The position numbers and the translations under genes were made by a program. From positions 1-64,000 of the forward strand of contig NW_027018004.1 of NCBI RefSeq assembly GCF_032854445.1: DNA of 64,000 nucleotides, written 5' to 3'. Under the pieces are notes generated by a model that did not search any database, was not told where the DNA came from, and saw only the letters and a list, made by a program, of their open reading frames with translations. This document shows, piece by piece, positions 19,515-30,717 of the stretch; within the stretch, counting starts at the first letter, position 1, and every line of letters starts with the position of its first letter. This DNA is from Liolophura sinensis. Its lineage: Eukaryota; Mollusca; Polyplacophora; Chitonida; Chitonidae.

Positions 19515-22500
19515 TTATATCTTATGATACAGGCCAATGGCCTTCAAATAATTAATGACAACATCGCCAGCGATGTTGTCAAACAAATCATATATAGAGT
19601 CGACCGTGTAGAATCTCTGCCAAACGTGGGCAAAGTCTACACAGTCAACCAAGATATGTTTGATGCCACATTGGGCATCGCATCCAACGCATTCGGGAGC
19701 ACTGCTCCCATCTAGTATGAAATTGTGCGTTAGACGAGAATGCCCAACACGACACCTTGTTATGACTAATTGCTCTCTACGAGACTTTTCGCAAGTATAA
19801 TTATTGTAGCGACTGTGTTTCCATGGATACCAGTGTGACTTGGTATCCAACAGAATATAATATATTTACCTCTTTTAATTGATTTTCGGTGTTTGGCTAT
19901 GATCTCAAATATAAATGGATTTTTAAATTTATTATTCTGAATTGCCAAAAGGCAAGACAGCGAGTCTCTACATATCACTGCTCTGTGGGGATGCCCAGAG
20001 GAAACATATAATAAGGCCAGGAGTATAGCCCTGGCCTCTGCAGAAAAGATAGATAAAGGTGGCAGATGAAGAGAAGTGACCCGCTGCTCTAAGACAGCCG
20101 CACCCGCAACTTTTTCCCCATCCTTTGACCTGTCAGTATATATAAATTTATAATCCATATAATCAGCCTTGATGTCAGCAAAACTTTGCAAAATTATAAG
20201 AGGATTTGTACTTGATTTCTTATATTTACGTGGATCAAATATTAGTTTAGGTTGTGGAAGAAGCCATGGAGGAGACTCCGGAAAAGACACCGGAGCTACA
20301 TCCTCCAGCTTGATGTTAGCTACCACAATATGGTCCCGTATGCGAAGACCGAACGAAGGGATCTTGTTAGGACATTTAGTATATTTGTCTACATATAATG
20401 GATTGAAAACACAGTCGTGGGCAGGGTTTGTCGGATGTGCTTTAAGCTTTGTAGCATATTGAAGGCTAAGTTTTATACATCGGTTATATAAAAAAGGCTC
20501 ATTAGCCCTCACGTATAAACTTTCTACTGGTGAGGTTCTAAAAGCACCAAGGCTGAGCCTCAAACCTTGATGATGAACAGGATCCAACATTTTAATATAC
20601 GACTTCCTAGCAGAACCGTAAATGATGGATCCATAGTCCAATTTAGACCTCACCAGAGGATGATATAGATTTAGTAAAACTGATTGGTCAGCACCCCAAT
20701 CGATGCTAAACACGACCTTAATTATATCGAGAGCCTCTGTACAATTAGCCTTAAGCAATTTTATATCAGATATTAAAGATAGTTTACTATCAAATAATAT
20801 AACTAAAAATTCTGTTTCTCCAACAATTTTAATCTGTTCACCACAGAAATTAAGCTCAGGGTCAAGATGAAGTTTCCATTTGTTACAAAAATGCATACCG
20901 ACGGTTTTAGACGTTAAAAATCTAAAACCGTTTTAGACAAAGCTGCAACTGACGTTCGATATTATTCATATTCTTAGCTCGGTAGCATATAAGGAAATCA
21001 TCCACGTGTAAAGAACCCTCTGTGCCCGATGTTAATGTTTTTGCTAGGCTATTTATTTTATGCTGAACAGAGTTGGTGATAGAATGCTGCCCTAGGGTAC
21101 ACACATTTCCTGGTCATAAGAGTCAGAAAGAGTGGACCCAACCCGTACCTTAAACTGACGATCGGATAAAAATTGAGATATAAATAAAGGTAAGCGGCCT
21201 TTAATACCCATATCCGCGAGGCCTTTTAAAATACCATATTTCCATGTGGTGTCGTAGGGCTTTTCATGGTCAAAAAATATGGACACCACATGTTAATTGG
21301 TAACAAAACCATTACGAATAAAAGTTTCAAATCGAACAAGGTGATCTAAAGTAGATCGACCTTGACGAAAACCACATTGAATGTTAGATAAAAGCCTCTT
21401 GGTTTCAAGAAACCAAACACGTCTATCATTAATCATCCGTTCCATAGTCTTACAAACACAGCTGGTAAGAGCTATGGGACGGTAATTATTTGGATCAGTA
21501 TGATCCTTACCCGGTTTAGGGAACGGGATAATACACGCCTCCCTCCATGACGGTGGAAAATTACCAGTTGTCCAAATATCATTAAGCAATTCCAAGAGAA
21601 TCTCCAGTGGCTCAGGTGGTAAATGATTCAGAAACTTATAATATGGGCAATTTAATTTTCTCCTTCTGGTTTTTAATATGTTGGAATTTTTTAGTATAGT
21701 TCTCAGAAGAAGATTTCTTGGAAATTGTCTCAGCTAATTTATTTGCTATATCGGATGGAGAGGTTAATATATGATCTCAATCTTTTAAATGCTGGACTTT
21801 GGCTTTATTATTTTTGCCCTTAAGTTTCTGAACCATGTTCCAGACCTTACGCATGGGGGTTTTTGACGTAATGCCCAAAACAAAGTTCCGCCAACAAGAT
21901 CGTCTATTGGGCTTGAGTAATCGACGAGCCTTAGCTCTAAAATTACGAACCTCTTTTAAATTATTATCAGTAGGACATTGATTAAATCTGCGTTCAGCCC
22001 TTTTACGGTCCTTTATGGCTTTACGACAGTCATTGTCGTACCAGGGTTTACTTTTGGATTTGGGATTTGTCGAGGTCTTAGGGATAGTTCTGTCAGCGGC
22101 TTCTAAAACAAGCTGATTAAATTTGAACATAGGATTATCTGCTCCAGTGAGAGTCTCTGAGGTGATATCAGCCTCACAAAACATCTAAAATGCGATCCAA
22201 TCCGCTTTATCGAATTTCCATCTAGCTACACGTTCTAAAGAATTAGAAGTGATATGTTCTAGGATTATAGGAAAATGGTCACTACCACAAAGATCGTCAT
22301 GCACCTTCCAAGGAAAATCCGGGAGAAGTGATGGATCTGTAATAGTGAGATCGACAGCAGAATAAGCGCCATTACCTGGATGTAAATAAGTGTTAGAACC
22401 ATCATTGAAATAACTCAGTTCTTCGTTAGATAAGAAGTTTTCTACTATCTTGCCCTTATCATTTATGTTGTTAGTGCCCCATAGGGGGTTATGGGAATTA

Positions 22501-22914
22501 AAATCCCCATAAATATAAAAGGTTTTGGCAACTGTTGTTTTAAATTATGTAACTGCAAAGCTGACAAAGAAATGTTCGGGGGAATATACACTGAACATAA
22601 TGTGATTGTTTCACATAGTGAAACACGAACAGCCACAGCCTGAAGCACTGTATCCAGAGCAACAGGGCTGTGAATAACATTGTTATTCACGAAGATAGAG
22701 GAGCCGCCTGCAGGTCGATCTTCTTCATTCGAGTACGTACTGTATAATGAGTAATTATTAAGAGTTATTTTGTCTTTGTCAGATGTCTTCAGGTGAGTTT
22801 CCTGAAGACTCAGGGCAATAGGATTTAATGATTGAACAAGCTGTGTTATTTCAATAAAATTTGCCTACAGGCCTCGACATTTCCACTGTATAATTTTTTC
22901 ATATATCGCCATTA
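19515..22914 (-). pseudogene. LINE B ORF2: AP endonuclease, RT, RNase H
   Basis: The endonuclease runs from about 22912 to 22190, with QETHLKTSDKDK, IFVNNNVIHSPV and an SDHFP-type block near 22285. RT is in pieces 22184-20922: ACIIPFPKPGKDHTDPNNYR, CGFRQGRSTLDHLVRFETF, and HVDDFLICYRAK holding the V-D-D catalytic box near 21000. RNase H is in 20896-19766: FIYTDRSKDGEKVAGAAVLE, FSAEARAILLALLYVSSG, IFCWIPSHTGIHGN. The C-terminal CRVGHSRLTHNFI ... CVGCDAQCGIKHILVDC motif (19770-19640) is a Cys/His finger. About six frame breaks are present. An RNase H domain after RT points to the I/Nimb/R1-like group of LINEs. Confidence 0.85.
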
Positions 22915-24255
22915 TGAAGGGAGATTTATAGCAGATTTCTCTTTATGTTTGGACCGAGGACGACCCTTTCGTGGAGATCGGCTGGAAGATCTCCCTGGTG
23001 CGGGTGATATATCCATCACCTCCGCATCTTATGTTAAAGGATCAACGTCCTCCAACGAACCAAACTTATTAAAAGTTTGGATAGGATCCCTAGTGGCCTT
23101 AGAGGGACGCTCTGTGGGGCCACCAGGTTTATTAGTTATTTTATTATTATTTTGAGATTGACTTTTGGATTTATTTTTGTCATTTTTGGGGCAATTGGGC
23201 TCAGCTGGTTTACCAGGGTGTTGTATACTAATTACTGTTTTTATTTGTTCTTTTGAAGGAGTTTGAGTTGAGGAAGAACTAAATGAAGGTTGAGACGGAA
23301 GTTGCACAGAATCATAACTAGGTTTGGCGTTTCCAATGGGCCAAGTCCAAGAGGTTTCAGTAGCAACAGTTGCTACTCGCTTGACCACATTGGCAAACGA
23401 AGTCGGTAGAGAAGTATTACAAAGTGAGGCTAATTTTCGGGCGTCCTGATAGGAGATATTGTTTTTAATTTTCAAGTTGATAATTTGCTTTTCCTTGACG
23501 AAAACGGACAGTCCCTTGAGGAGGCCATGTGATCTCCACTGCAGTTGCAATACTTAACTGTGTTGCTGCAGTCGAAACAATCATGCCCTTCACTGCCGCA
23601 CCTGAAGCAAATGAGTTTGTTCTTACATTGTCCCTTGCTGTGACCAAATCGTTGGCAATTAAAACAACGTGTAGGACTGGGGATATATAAATCCACATTA
23701 ACCCTATAAGGGCCAACGTAGATATGAGACGGAAGGGAGGTAGTGTTAAAGGTAAGCAGGTATATATTAAGTTTAAAGAGGTTACCAGATTTCTTCGTAA
23801 CGAAGCGTTTCACTTTGGTAACACCCTGTGAATTTAGTTCTTGGCAGATTTCTTCCTCAGTCAGGTCAGCTATCTCACCATACCTATCCCTGACAGCTGT
23901 TCAGGGAATGGTGAGGGGATGTGAAAACAGATATGTCAGTTATTTTACTCAATTTAAGTAAATTTTTTGACTGTTTTTGCCGGAAACATTCAATGAAAAT
24001 GTCTCCGGATCTAAGTTTTTTAAACGTTTTTTAAAGTTCCAGCTGTGCCCTGGAGAGCCCTTTGCTAAACAAACGGGTGAATTTTTGAAGCCGGCTCTTA
24101 GTTGAGAGAACAATGAAAGCCGGCCAACTGCTCTGTTCGTTATCCAGTGAGTCAGACAACTTCCTCTTTTTATCAGCACTTAAAGACAAAGTCGGCTGAG
24201 AGGAAGATCTATTAGATATATCCGGAATATTTGAAGTAGGTTTTAAGGTAGACAT
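22915..24255 (-). pseudogene. LINE B ORF1 (zinc-knuckle protein)
   Basis: It starts at the ATG read from 24255 (MSTLKPTSNIPDISNRSSS) and breaks into several frames. The frame 23813-23472 carries YIYVGPYRVNVDLYIPSPTR-like sequence (as HIYVGPYRVNVDLY), then three Cys/His knuckles: CFNCQRFGHSKGQC, CFRCGSEGHDCFDC and CNCSGDHMASSRDC. Frame 23550-23029 is the Ser/Gln-rich C-terminal part. It would bind the LINE RNA. The ORF1 stop overlaps the ORF2 start as TAATG at about 22911. Confidence 0.75.
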
Positions 24256-24844
24256 GACATATAAATATCAATTTCACCCCATATGTTCCCCACTCACCAC
24301 GGAGTGCCAACAAGGGCGATGCCTGAACCTGGGAATACCCAGCAGGAAAGACACAAAGGATTCCATATGAGGTATACTTGAACAGATTGATTTATACCAA
24401 AGGTTAAATTCAATTTACTCGATTGACCCATGAGCCACCGCCTGAAAACGTAGTCCCGCAAACGATATTTCAGAAGAAAGATTTGTTGGCTAAACGATGT
24501 GCTGTTATTGAAGCAATTGGGACCACGCAGAAGCAAGACTTGACCAAGCCGATTGATCGGACCGGGCCCATCCGACCTCCTGTCTCTCCCCAAGTAAGGG
24601 CCAAAGTGACGTGTTGGGCGTGAGCATCTCGCAAGATCTACACGCCCTCAGCCACCAGGATCCCGTCCTCGTAGATTACGGGTCGCAACCCACGGCAAAC
24701 AAGTCGCTCTCCGGTTGCCTCTCACAAAACCGAGAAGATGTGAGCCTATTAGAGCTCTAGGTTAGTCGACTTTTACGACAAGCTTGCCTAGAGGGCTGAG
24801 GTCCTTATCACCCAAAAAACCCCACGGGGGTCTACATCGATGAA

Positions 24845-25989
24845 AAGAAGGCCTTTTCGGTCCAGTTCACAGATGTGTTGGCCAAGTACCGGCTGCCAAA
24901 GATAAGCAGCAATTCCATTGTTCAGGCCTGGAACACCAACGCAATGCAATTCTGGCAAAAACAAGTGAACTTCGTGGTCTGGTGCGCAACCACGGCATGT
25001 GGCATCGCTTCAAAAGACCATCTTCTCGCTCCCGACCAACGAATAAGGGCCCTGTACACGTTCCATGTTTATTACCAAGTTAGGCGGATTTTGGAAGAGA
25101 TAAAAGCTCCCCTGTCGCAAGACAGAGCGTGGGCGACATTCGACAACCCCTACGACAAGAGGGCCTACGAGAGGATTTGTAGGGAGTTCCACGTAGATAC
25201 GCACACAGACTGGAGGCGCAGTGGGGTGAATCACGGGCTCGGAGTGGCATATTACTTTTTCACGGGAATGGACTACAGCCCCATTGGCGATGGGACCTTC
25301 GATCCGAGCAGGATGTCGTTCCCTAGAAAGCCTACAGCGCTCCACATCGACTACATCGAGCAGGACGCCAAGGAGGCTTTGGCGTCGTTCATTGTCGACA
25401 CATCCCAAGGATTCACGCAGCCGGGCGTAGAGCGCCTAAACGATTCCATCCGGACATACGTGTGGGCTATTTTAGGCGCCCAAGCGCAAACAAGTTCGCG
25501 TATTCTAGGCACGGGCACAGCCTTCGACGCGCAAAAAAAAGTTTGCTGCGAACGTTGAAGACGCTATTTCCTCTGCGATCGACCTTCCGTCTGCTATCAA
25601 ACGCTACCAGGACACGCTACAGTATGCCGGGAGCGCTGCAGACTTTGTGTATGGCATAGGCCTATATATGGCCCCCAGCGACATGATTCTGCAGATGGGC
25701 CATGTGGCGAACTACAACAACAAAATCGTCGTGGCCACAGAGGACCAGAAGCTAGGCGCCAATGAGGGTGTGAACGCTAAAGTGCCGCCCACTTTGCACA
25801 AGCGCGCTTGACCACGGGATTGTAAAGCCACAAGAAAACGTCCCACTACCCACCGCGCGCGTTGCTGCGCGCCGCAAAGCGGCTGAAGAACCCCTATTTC
25901 CAGACCAAAAGAATCACGATACGGAGAAGACGGATATCGTCGTGGCTGGGGTTGGTATTGGCTTACTGCTGCTGTGGACTATGCGTTAA
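24845..25989 (+). pseudogene. Polinton structural-type gene, downstream piece with C-terminal membrane anchor
   Basis: The frame 24875-25558 reads VLAKYRLPKISSNSIVQAWN, then FWQKQVNFVVWCATTACGIA, then LYTFHVYYQVRRILEEI, FDNPYDKRAYERIC and HTDWRRSGVNHGLG. A run of eight A near 25540 has shifted the frame. The reading continues with SAIDLPSAIKRYQDTLQYAG and VYGIGLYMAPSD, shifts again near 25805, and ends in a hydrophobic anchor IVVAGVGIGLLLLWTMR with stop at 25987-25989. The protein is long, non-enzymatic in look and anchored at its C-terminus. In the context of capsid genes it is probably a virion or assembly protein. No function is claimed. Confidence 0.55.
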
Positions 25990-26000
25990 ACACTTACAAA

Positions 26001-26504
26001 TGAATGAATGAATGAATGATTATGGTTTAACGCCACATCGGCAATATTTCAGCCATATCGTGGCGAGAAAACGCGAGACGGTTAAGGTTTTCGATATGAT
26101 AAAATGAACACCAAAAGTAAAACAAAAAGTACATGTTTAAAATCGTATAAAAGAAAAATAAGATTTAAAACTCGAAAACCAGGGTTATAGTACATGTATA
26201 AATATATATGTATATAACTGTTTATCTATAGATATTTATGAGAATTAAAATTTATATTTTATGATATAGGTCAATGGCCTTCAAGTAATTTATGACAACA
26301 TCGCCAGCGTTGCTGTCAAAAAAATCATATATAGAGGTGACCGTGTAGAACCTTTGCCGAACATGAGCAAAGTCTACACAGTCAACCAAGATATGTCTGA
26401 CGCCGTATTGAGCATCACATCCAACCCACTCGGGAGCACTGCTCCCATCTAAGATGAAATTGTGTGTCAGATGAGAATGCCCAATACGACACCTCGTTAA
26501 AACT
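26001..26504 (-). mobile_element. LINE I, 5'-truncated 3' end, minus strand
   Basis: Only the last 0.5 kb of the LINE is present: the (CATT)n tail (26001-26017), the GCCACGATATGG block, the 3' UTR and the last ORF2 codons with the C-terminal Cys/His motif. AAACACTTACAAA at 25988-26000 and AAATACTTACGAA at 26505-26517 are a diverged 13-bp target duplication. It landed between the ends of two converging Polinton genes. Confidence 0.88.
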
Positions 26505-26517
26505 AAATACTTACGAA

Positions 26518-27651
26518 CAGCCACGAGCAGCCACGAGCCACCTACTGCGACGACTAGAGCCCAGACATTATAGGCCAGCCACCCAGCCGCTTTCCCGAGA
26601 AGATTCAGTAGCGAGGACACGATACTGCCAATAATACCCGGAATCACAGCGGCAGCCTTCCCAGCCAGCTTTTCAAGGGCGCGCGCCAGGGACTGGAGAT
26701 GCTTTTTTACCCATTCTTTAAGACCACGCCCGTCGGATGGAGGTGGCTGTCCCCGCTGGACCCGCCAGTCAGCGCCAACTTTATCGCTAACCCCAGTGTT
26801 GAGATCGCCATCCCAATTGCCGTGAGAATGGAGACCACGGTTATTCCCTGCTCCCGGAAGAGGGTGCGGACGCGCTCGGCCAGAGTGGTATCCTTGTGTA
26901 GGATGCGATCGATCGTCTGCTTGATGCGGCGTATATGCGTGCGCAGGTCTTCGGCCGTTAAAGAGGCTGCTTCGAGGCGGGCCATCCTCTCGGCCTCGAG
27001 ATTCCTTATCCGGTCTGCGATCCGACGCCGGGAGAATTTATCAGGGGCGTCCTTCAACTTCTGTTTTTGTTTTGCGATGTCCTTATCGAGACTTGATAGC
27101 TTGGCGAGGTTTTTCGCGTGTTCGCCTTCCGAGGTCTGCAGTGCCTTGTAAAGCCCCAGAAATTCTCGCATAGGAAGAGGAGGGTTGTTCATCGTTTCAA
27201 GAGCCCGCCCGACCTCACTATCCGTCAAGCTTGTTTCCATTGTGTGGACAGCATTAGCGGCCTTTTTCGCTGGTTGCCTTAAATCTTTCAGCTCCATGGT
27301 ATCTGCCTTGGTGGCCGCGGCACCGAGTTCTGAACTCGCTGTCTCCAGGGCTGCGACTGCTGCCGGAGGCAATGATGGCTGTCCTGTGCTTTTCCAGTCT
27401 ACGAAGCCCGGCTCCTGCCGAACAACATCAATCCCTCCTTTCTTGGCGAATGTTGAGAGGGCCAGCTTCGCCAAGGCTTCGTAATAATCATTCACGGCGG
27501 CGTTCGCCATCTCTCGGTGATAATTTCTGGCGGTCGCACCCCGGCTTTGTTGCTGGGGAACATCATCACCTGCAAGGAGAGGGGTCTGCTCGTCGTCGTT
27601 GTTGACCTCTCGGGCGTCGAACGCCGGGTTATCAAAGTCAAAGTCTGCCAT
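26518..27651 (-). pseudogene. Polinton membrane-associated protein, coiled-coil body and hydrophobic C-terminus
   Basis: It starts at the ATG read from 27651 (MADFDFDNPAFDAREVNNDD). The open frame runs to 26707 (about 314 codons), with long charged helices (LAKLSSLDKDIAKQKQKLKD, RRIADRIRNLEAERMARLEA) and a first hydrophobic segment (VVSILTAIGMAISTLGLAIK). A frameshift near 26690 separates the C-terminus, PGIIGSIVSSLLNLLGKAAG followed by VWALVVAVGGSWLLVAV. I recall homologues in cnidarian and molluscan Polintons; no function is known. Coiled coil plus paired hydrophobic segments would suit a virion membrane or vertex protein. It is divergent from the capsid gene, with about 45 bp between the starts, so a shared promoter is likely. 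Confidence 0.55.
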
Positions 27652-27696
27652 AATCCTCGTATTGAACATTCAAGGTATGCCTTCAATACACAATGG

Positions 27697-28976
27697 ATGC
27701 ATACTAAATGCAGGCTAAACCCCTTCAGAACATTCCGTAAGCCTCTCGGGGTACAAGGTGAACGGCAGTCCGTGGTCGTCACCAATAACCCGAGTACGAT
27801 CGACCAGAATCAACAACTCTTGGTCCGCTTCCCCAACCTCGGCACAAATGACCTCATTGTGCCCGGTACCGTCCGCTTGGCCTTCTCGATCACGATCAAT
27901 TCATCCGACCCGTACGCCACAGTGGTCGGGAATCTCTGACGCGCAGTAGTCAAGAAAACCTCGATCAGAATCAGCGGGAATGAGGTAATGTCCATCGACG
28001 ACTCTGATGTGTTTCATTGCTACGGCGACTTATGGCTGACTAAAAACGAACGGCAGAATGTGGCCTACCAAGGCATCGGCAGCGAAAACATGCTTAAACT
28101 TCGAGTCGGAGCGGAGGACGCAAGTGACGACGATGCTGGAGAAAATGGCATCGCTTGCGCCTTTGGCAACCGGTTCCACATCCCGCTAGACTTTGAGCTT
28201 CTAGATAGCCACATGCCATTCTACCAGATTGCCTTGGCCGACCGACTGGAGTACGAACTGACGTTCAAAGATTACGACCTGGTCATAAAGACAAGAGACG
28301 ATGCCGACGAGACTTACACCATTGACAACATCAGCCTGGAGTTCAATATGGTCACCGAAGAGGAGCTCACTAGACATATCCGCACCCAGTTTGCCGGGGT
28401 GTCTCCATACTGTATGATCGCGTCCTCCGCCACCGAAAGTTTGTGAACAAGTCTGATACTCTCTGGAACATAAACCCGAACACGCCCACGAGAGCAATGA
28501 AGGGCATCCTCATGCTGTTCGAGGCTAATGGAACCACGTGGAGGAGGAGGTCGGAATCCTTCTACAACCCGAAGATCACCAAAGTAGAAGTCACAATAGA
28601 AGGGGTCCCCAATCAGCTGTACAGCCAGGGCATGCGGGCGTACCAGCAATGGGGCGAGGTCAAGAAGTTCTTCACCAGCTCACCCCTTAAGAAGCGGGTT
28701 CCTGAGGTGGCCAGGGTCGTAAAAGACTTAGGCCTGGCAAACGTGTCCCTGGAAGAGTTCTGGACGTCCAAGCACGCCTTCTGGCTTGACCTGAGGACAA
28801 GCGACGATGACAAGCTGCATGGCAGTGGGAGGCGCCTGATGAACGCCAGCGAGGGGATTACGATACAGGTGACAAAAGAGAGAGAAAAGCCCGGCGTATT
28901 GAACGTATATCTGTATGTGGTCATGGACGCAAAGCTTTACATCCAGAATGGTAGATTCGTCAGCGCGCTTTATTGA
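27697..28976 (+). pseudogene. Polinton major capsid protein (jelly-roll type), broken
   Basis: The likely start is the ATG at 27697. The frame contains SVVVTNNPSTIDQNQQLLVR, FPNLGTNDLIVPGTVRLAFS and, after a TGA at 27937, ISGNEVMSIDDSDVFHCYGD and FHIPLDFELLDSHMPFYQIA. A shift near 28430 leads to frame 28443-28976 with NKSDTLWNI, ARAMKGILMLF-like sequence (as TRAMKGILMLFE), SFYNPKITKVEVTIEGVPNQ, FWLDLRTSDDDKLHGSGRR and VLNVYLYVVMDAKLYIQNGR. Alternating beta-strand blocks, the size (about 425 residues) and the position before the ATPase fit a Polinton MCP. The ATPase start overlaps its last 29 bases. Assignment rests on remembered family patterns and context. Confidence 0.65.
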
Positions 28977-29527
28977 TGACGCCCACTGCGCGATTGTCTG
29001 TGGGCAGACGAACTGCGGCAAAACAGTCTTCATGCTGGACCTGCTTGAGGGGCCTTTCCGCGGTTTCTTTTATCACATTGTGATCCTGTGCCCCACTCTT
29101 AAGTATAACGAGGCGAGCCGGCGGCGATGGATACTGTCTGACCCTGAGGTCTATTGTTTGCACCCCGGCGACTGAGAGCTTTCTACAGATTGTTCGAGGG
29201 GAAACCCACCTTATACATCATCGATGATTGTAGCGCGTTGGAGGCTGTCATTCATGGCTTTCTCAGGCCGTCATGCAAAGCAAAGCATCTGGGTCCTCAC
29301 TCAGATATTCAACGCCATCGTCACAGACTTTCGCCAGCAGACAAGAATCCGGCTTTATTCCACTGCAAAGATCGGCACACGTTCAACCAATGCTGGATGA
29401 GAACCACGTCATCGAGACTGAGAGCGAAAAGGCACAGGTTCGACGGTTGATCAAGAACAATCCGCATTCTAAGGTCCCGCTAATGACTGATACGCCCCAC
29501 ACATACAAGATTTTATATTATACCTAG
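28948..29527 (+). pseudogene. Polinton genome-packaging ATPase (FtsK/HerA-A32 type)
   Basis: The start at 28948 (MVDSSARFIDDAHCAIVCG) overlaps the capsid gene. The Walker A loop is GQTNCGKT at 29002-29025. After a shift near 29170, the Walker B strand LYIIDD lies at 29211-29228, followed by CSALEAV. Later blocks (SIWVLTQ and FNAIVTDFRQQ in one frame, ENHVIETESEKAQVRRL in another, 29395-29440) complete a protein of about 190 residues. GxTxCGKT with a hhhhDD Walker B is the signature of the A32-like ATPases that pump DNA into capsids. Two or more frameshifts disable it. Confidence 0.8.
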
Positions 29528-29548
29528 GCGACATTTTTCCAATGAAGC

Positions 29549-30022
29549 ATGGATACCGATGAGCTTATAGACGAGATTCTGGAGCAGATAAGGAGCCCGG
29601 CCTCAACCAACAGCCCGGCCTCAGCCAATAAGATGACGCACGGCAGCTCAGGGATAGGCTGGCGGCACTTGCGGCGGGTGGGCAGGGAAAAGACGTAACG
29701 GCCGCTGAGATCGACGCCATGAGCGACGAAGACGTCGAAAGGTTGTACTCCCGGTACGAGGCTAAGCTCGGTGCGCGGATAGTTAACGGTCTCGGAGGTA
29801 TGTTCTTGAGATCATATGTAAAGGGCGGCCAGCTGGCTCCTACCTATCCCACCCGAGAATCGACCAATGCTCATGGCACAGCTCGCTACCGACCCATTTG
29901 TTGAAGAGGCGCTTAGCAGTGCTAGCTGCTGGCTGTACTACTGCTATGGTATGTACTTAGCTCCGTTAACCATGGCGTTGACCACTGCTGAGCACTGCTC
30001 ATTTAAACACCACTGCTGTTCT
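29549..30022 (+). pseudogene. Unrecognised Polinton gene, serine/alanine-proline repeat then helical region
   Basis: It begins MDTDELIDEILEQIRSPAS at 29549, 21 bp after the ATPase, with repeated SPAS units. A shift near 29630 leads to LRDRLAALAAGGQGKDVTAA, then MSDEDVERLYSRYEAKLGAR (29719-). Another shift near 29860 gives LATDPFVEEAL and YYCYGMYLAPLTMALTTAEH. Its place and strand in the capsid-ATPase cluster mark it as part of the element. I know similar hypothetical proteins in other animal Polintons but no function. Confidence 0.45.
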
Positions 30023-30026
30023 AGAA

Positions 30027-30509
30027 ATGAGCCGTACAACGAATCAGGAAGGCCCGAAGGAAATGGAGAGGGTGACAGCGGATTCTACGAATGACGGCCC
30101 TGCGAAGAATCCCCAAAAAGTTGCTGCGGGTCGAGCGGGTGCTGCAGCGAGAAATGCCAAGGCTGAAAAGCTCAAGGACGATCTTCGCGAAGCTAAGGCT
30201 GCTTTGCTTGGCACAGCTGATTCTACTAAGAAACAGCCGAAGGAACCGGATTCTACAAAGAGACATGATTTTACAAAGGAACGGGCACACCAAATCACCC
30301 ACTGTAGGGCGCCTCTGGCGTTGTTAGGCGTTGGCAGCCTTGCAGTGTTAGTGTTCCTACGCGTGTGGCGCAGCCGCGATACAGCACAAGATATAACAAG
30401 ATATTACGCCTGTTCCTTCGCAGGAAGAGAAACTCCATTTAAATACACGTCGCGACCCTTTCTATATAGAGCGACATGTCTACTTCACCCAGTGACGGAA
30501 AAGTGCTAG
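30027..30509 (+). CDS. Lysine/alanine-rich small protein with one membrane span (Polinton)
   Basis: An open frame of 160 codons from the ATG at 30027. The first half is charged and low-complexity (GPAKNPQKVAAGRAGAAARN, KLKDDLREAKAALLG), followed by a hydrophobic stretch LALLGVGSLAVLVFLRVW (about residues 93-112). The tail beyond about 30400 may be out of the original frame. It could be a basic DNA-condensing or membrane-anchored virion protein; that is inference from composition. Confidence 0.45.
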   Translation: MSRTTNQEGPKEMERVTADSTNDGPAKNPQKVAAGRAGAAARNAKAEKLKDDLREAKAALLGTADSTKKQPKEPDSTKRHDFTKERAHQITHCRAPLALLGVGSLAVLVFLRVWRSRDTAQDITRYYACSFAGRETPFKYTSRPFLYRATCLLHPVTEKC

Positions 30510-30715
30510 TTAACGCGGCCTACCACGCCGCTGTGGTCTCTCTCCTGGCTACTGGGTACGCTCGTCTTGGCCAGATGTTCCTGAAAGGAGCCCTCCCGAA
30601 GTTGGACTTAACACCCGGTGACGTCGGCATGGTCATTGCAGATGTACGCCTGGCCATGTTTTCGAAGGAGTTGCTAATTAAACAGGGGCTCCTTCCTCCC
30701 AATAAAATCCAGTAG
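30476..30715 (+). CDS. Small Polinton protein, 79 residues, intact
   Basis: An open frame from the ATG at 30476 (MSTSPSDGKVLVNAAYHAAV) to the TAG at 30713-30715, rich in alanine and leucine with amphipathic helices. It is followed two bases later by the next gene (ATG 30718). It is uninterrupted, unlike most neighbours. The function is unknown. Tight spacing supports an operon-like transcript. Confidence 0.5.
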   Translation: MSTSPSDGKVLVNAAYHAAVVSLLATGYARLGQMFLKGALPKLDLTPGDVGMVIADVRLAMFSKELLIKQGLLPPNKIQ

Positions 30716-30717
30716 TA

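Larger units (their letters stand above)
19249..24830 (-). mobile_element. LINE B, full-length, minus strand
   Basis: A 5.58-kb copy flanked by TCTACATCGATGAA (14 bp, one edge shared with the tail). The 3' tail is (ATTC)n at 19243-19267 (plus strand GAAT repeats), followed by a conserved GCCACGATATGGCTGAAATATT block. The 5' end is CCCCCGTGGGG at 24830. Between them, on the minus strand, lie the 5' UTR (24830-24256), ORF1 (24255-22915), endonuclease, RT, RNase H and the 3' UTR. It splits a Polinton gene and so postdates that element. Full length and a clean duplication mark ordinary target-primed insertion. Confidence 0.9.

Noticed and set aside
26252-26647. 131-codon minus-strand ORF joining a membrane segment to a CRIGHSHLTHNF block
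   Set aside because: It is a chance fusion of the Polinton membrane protein's C-terminus with the LINE I ORF2 end across the insertion point.
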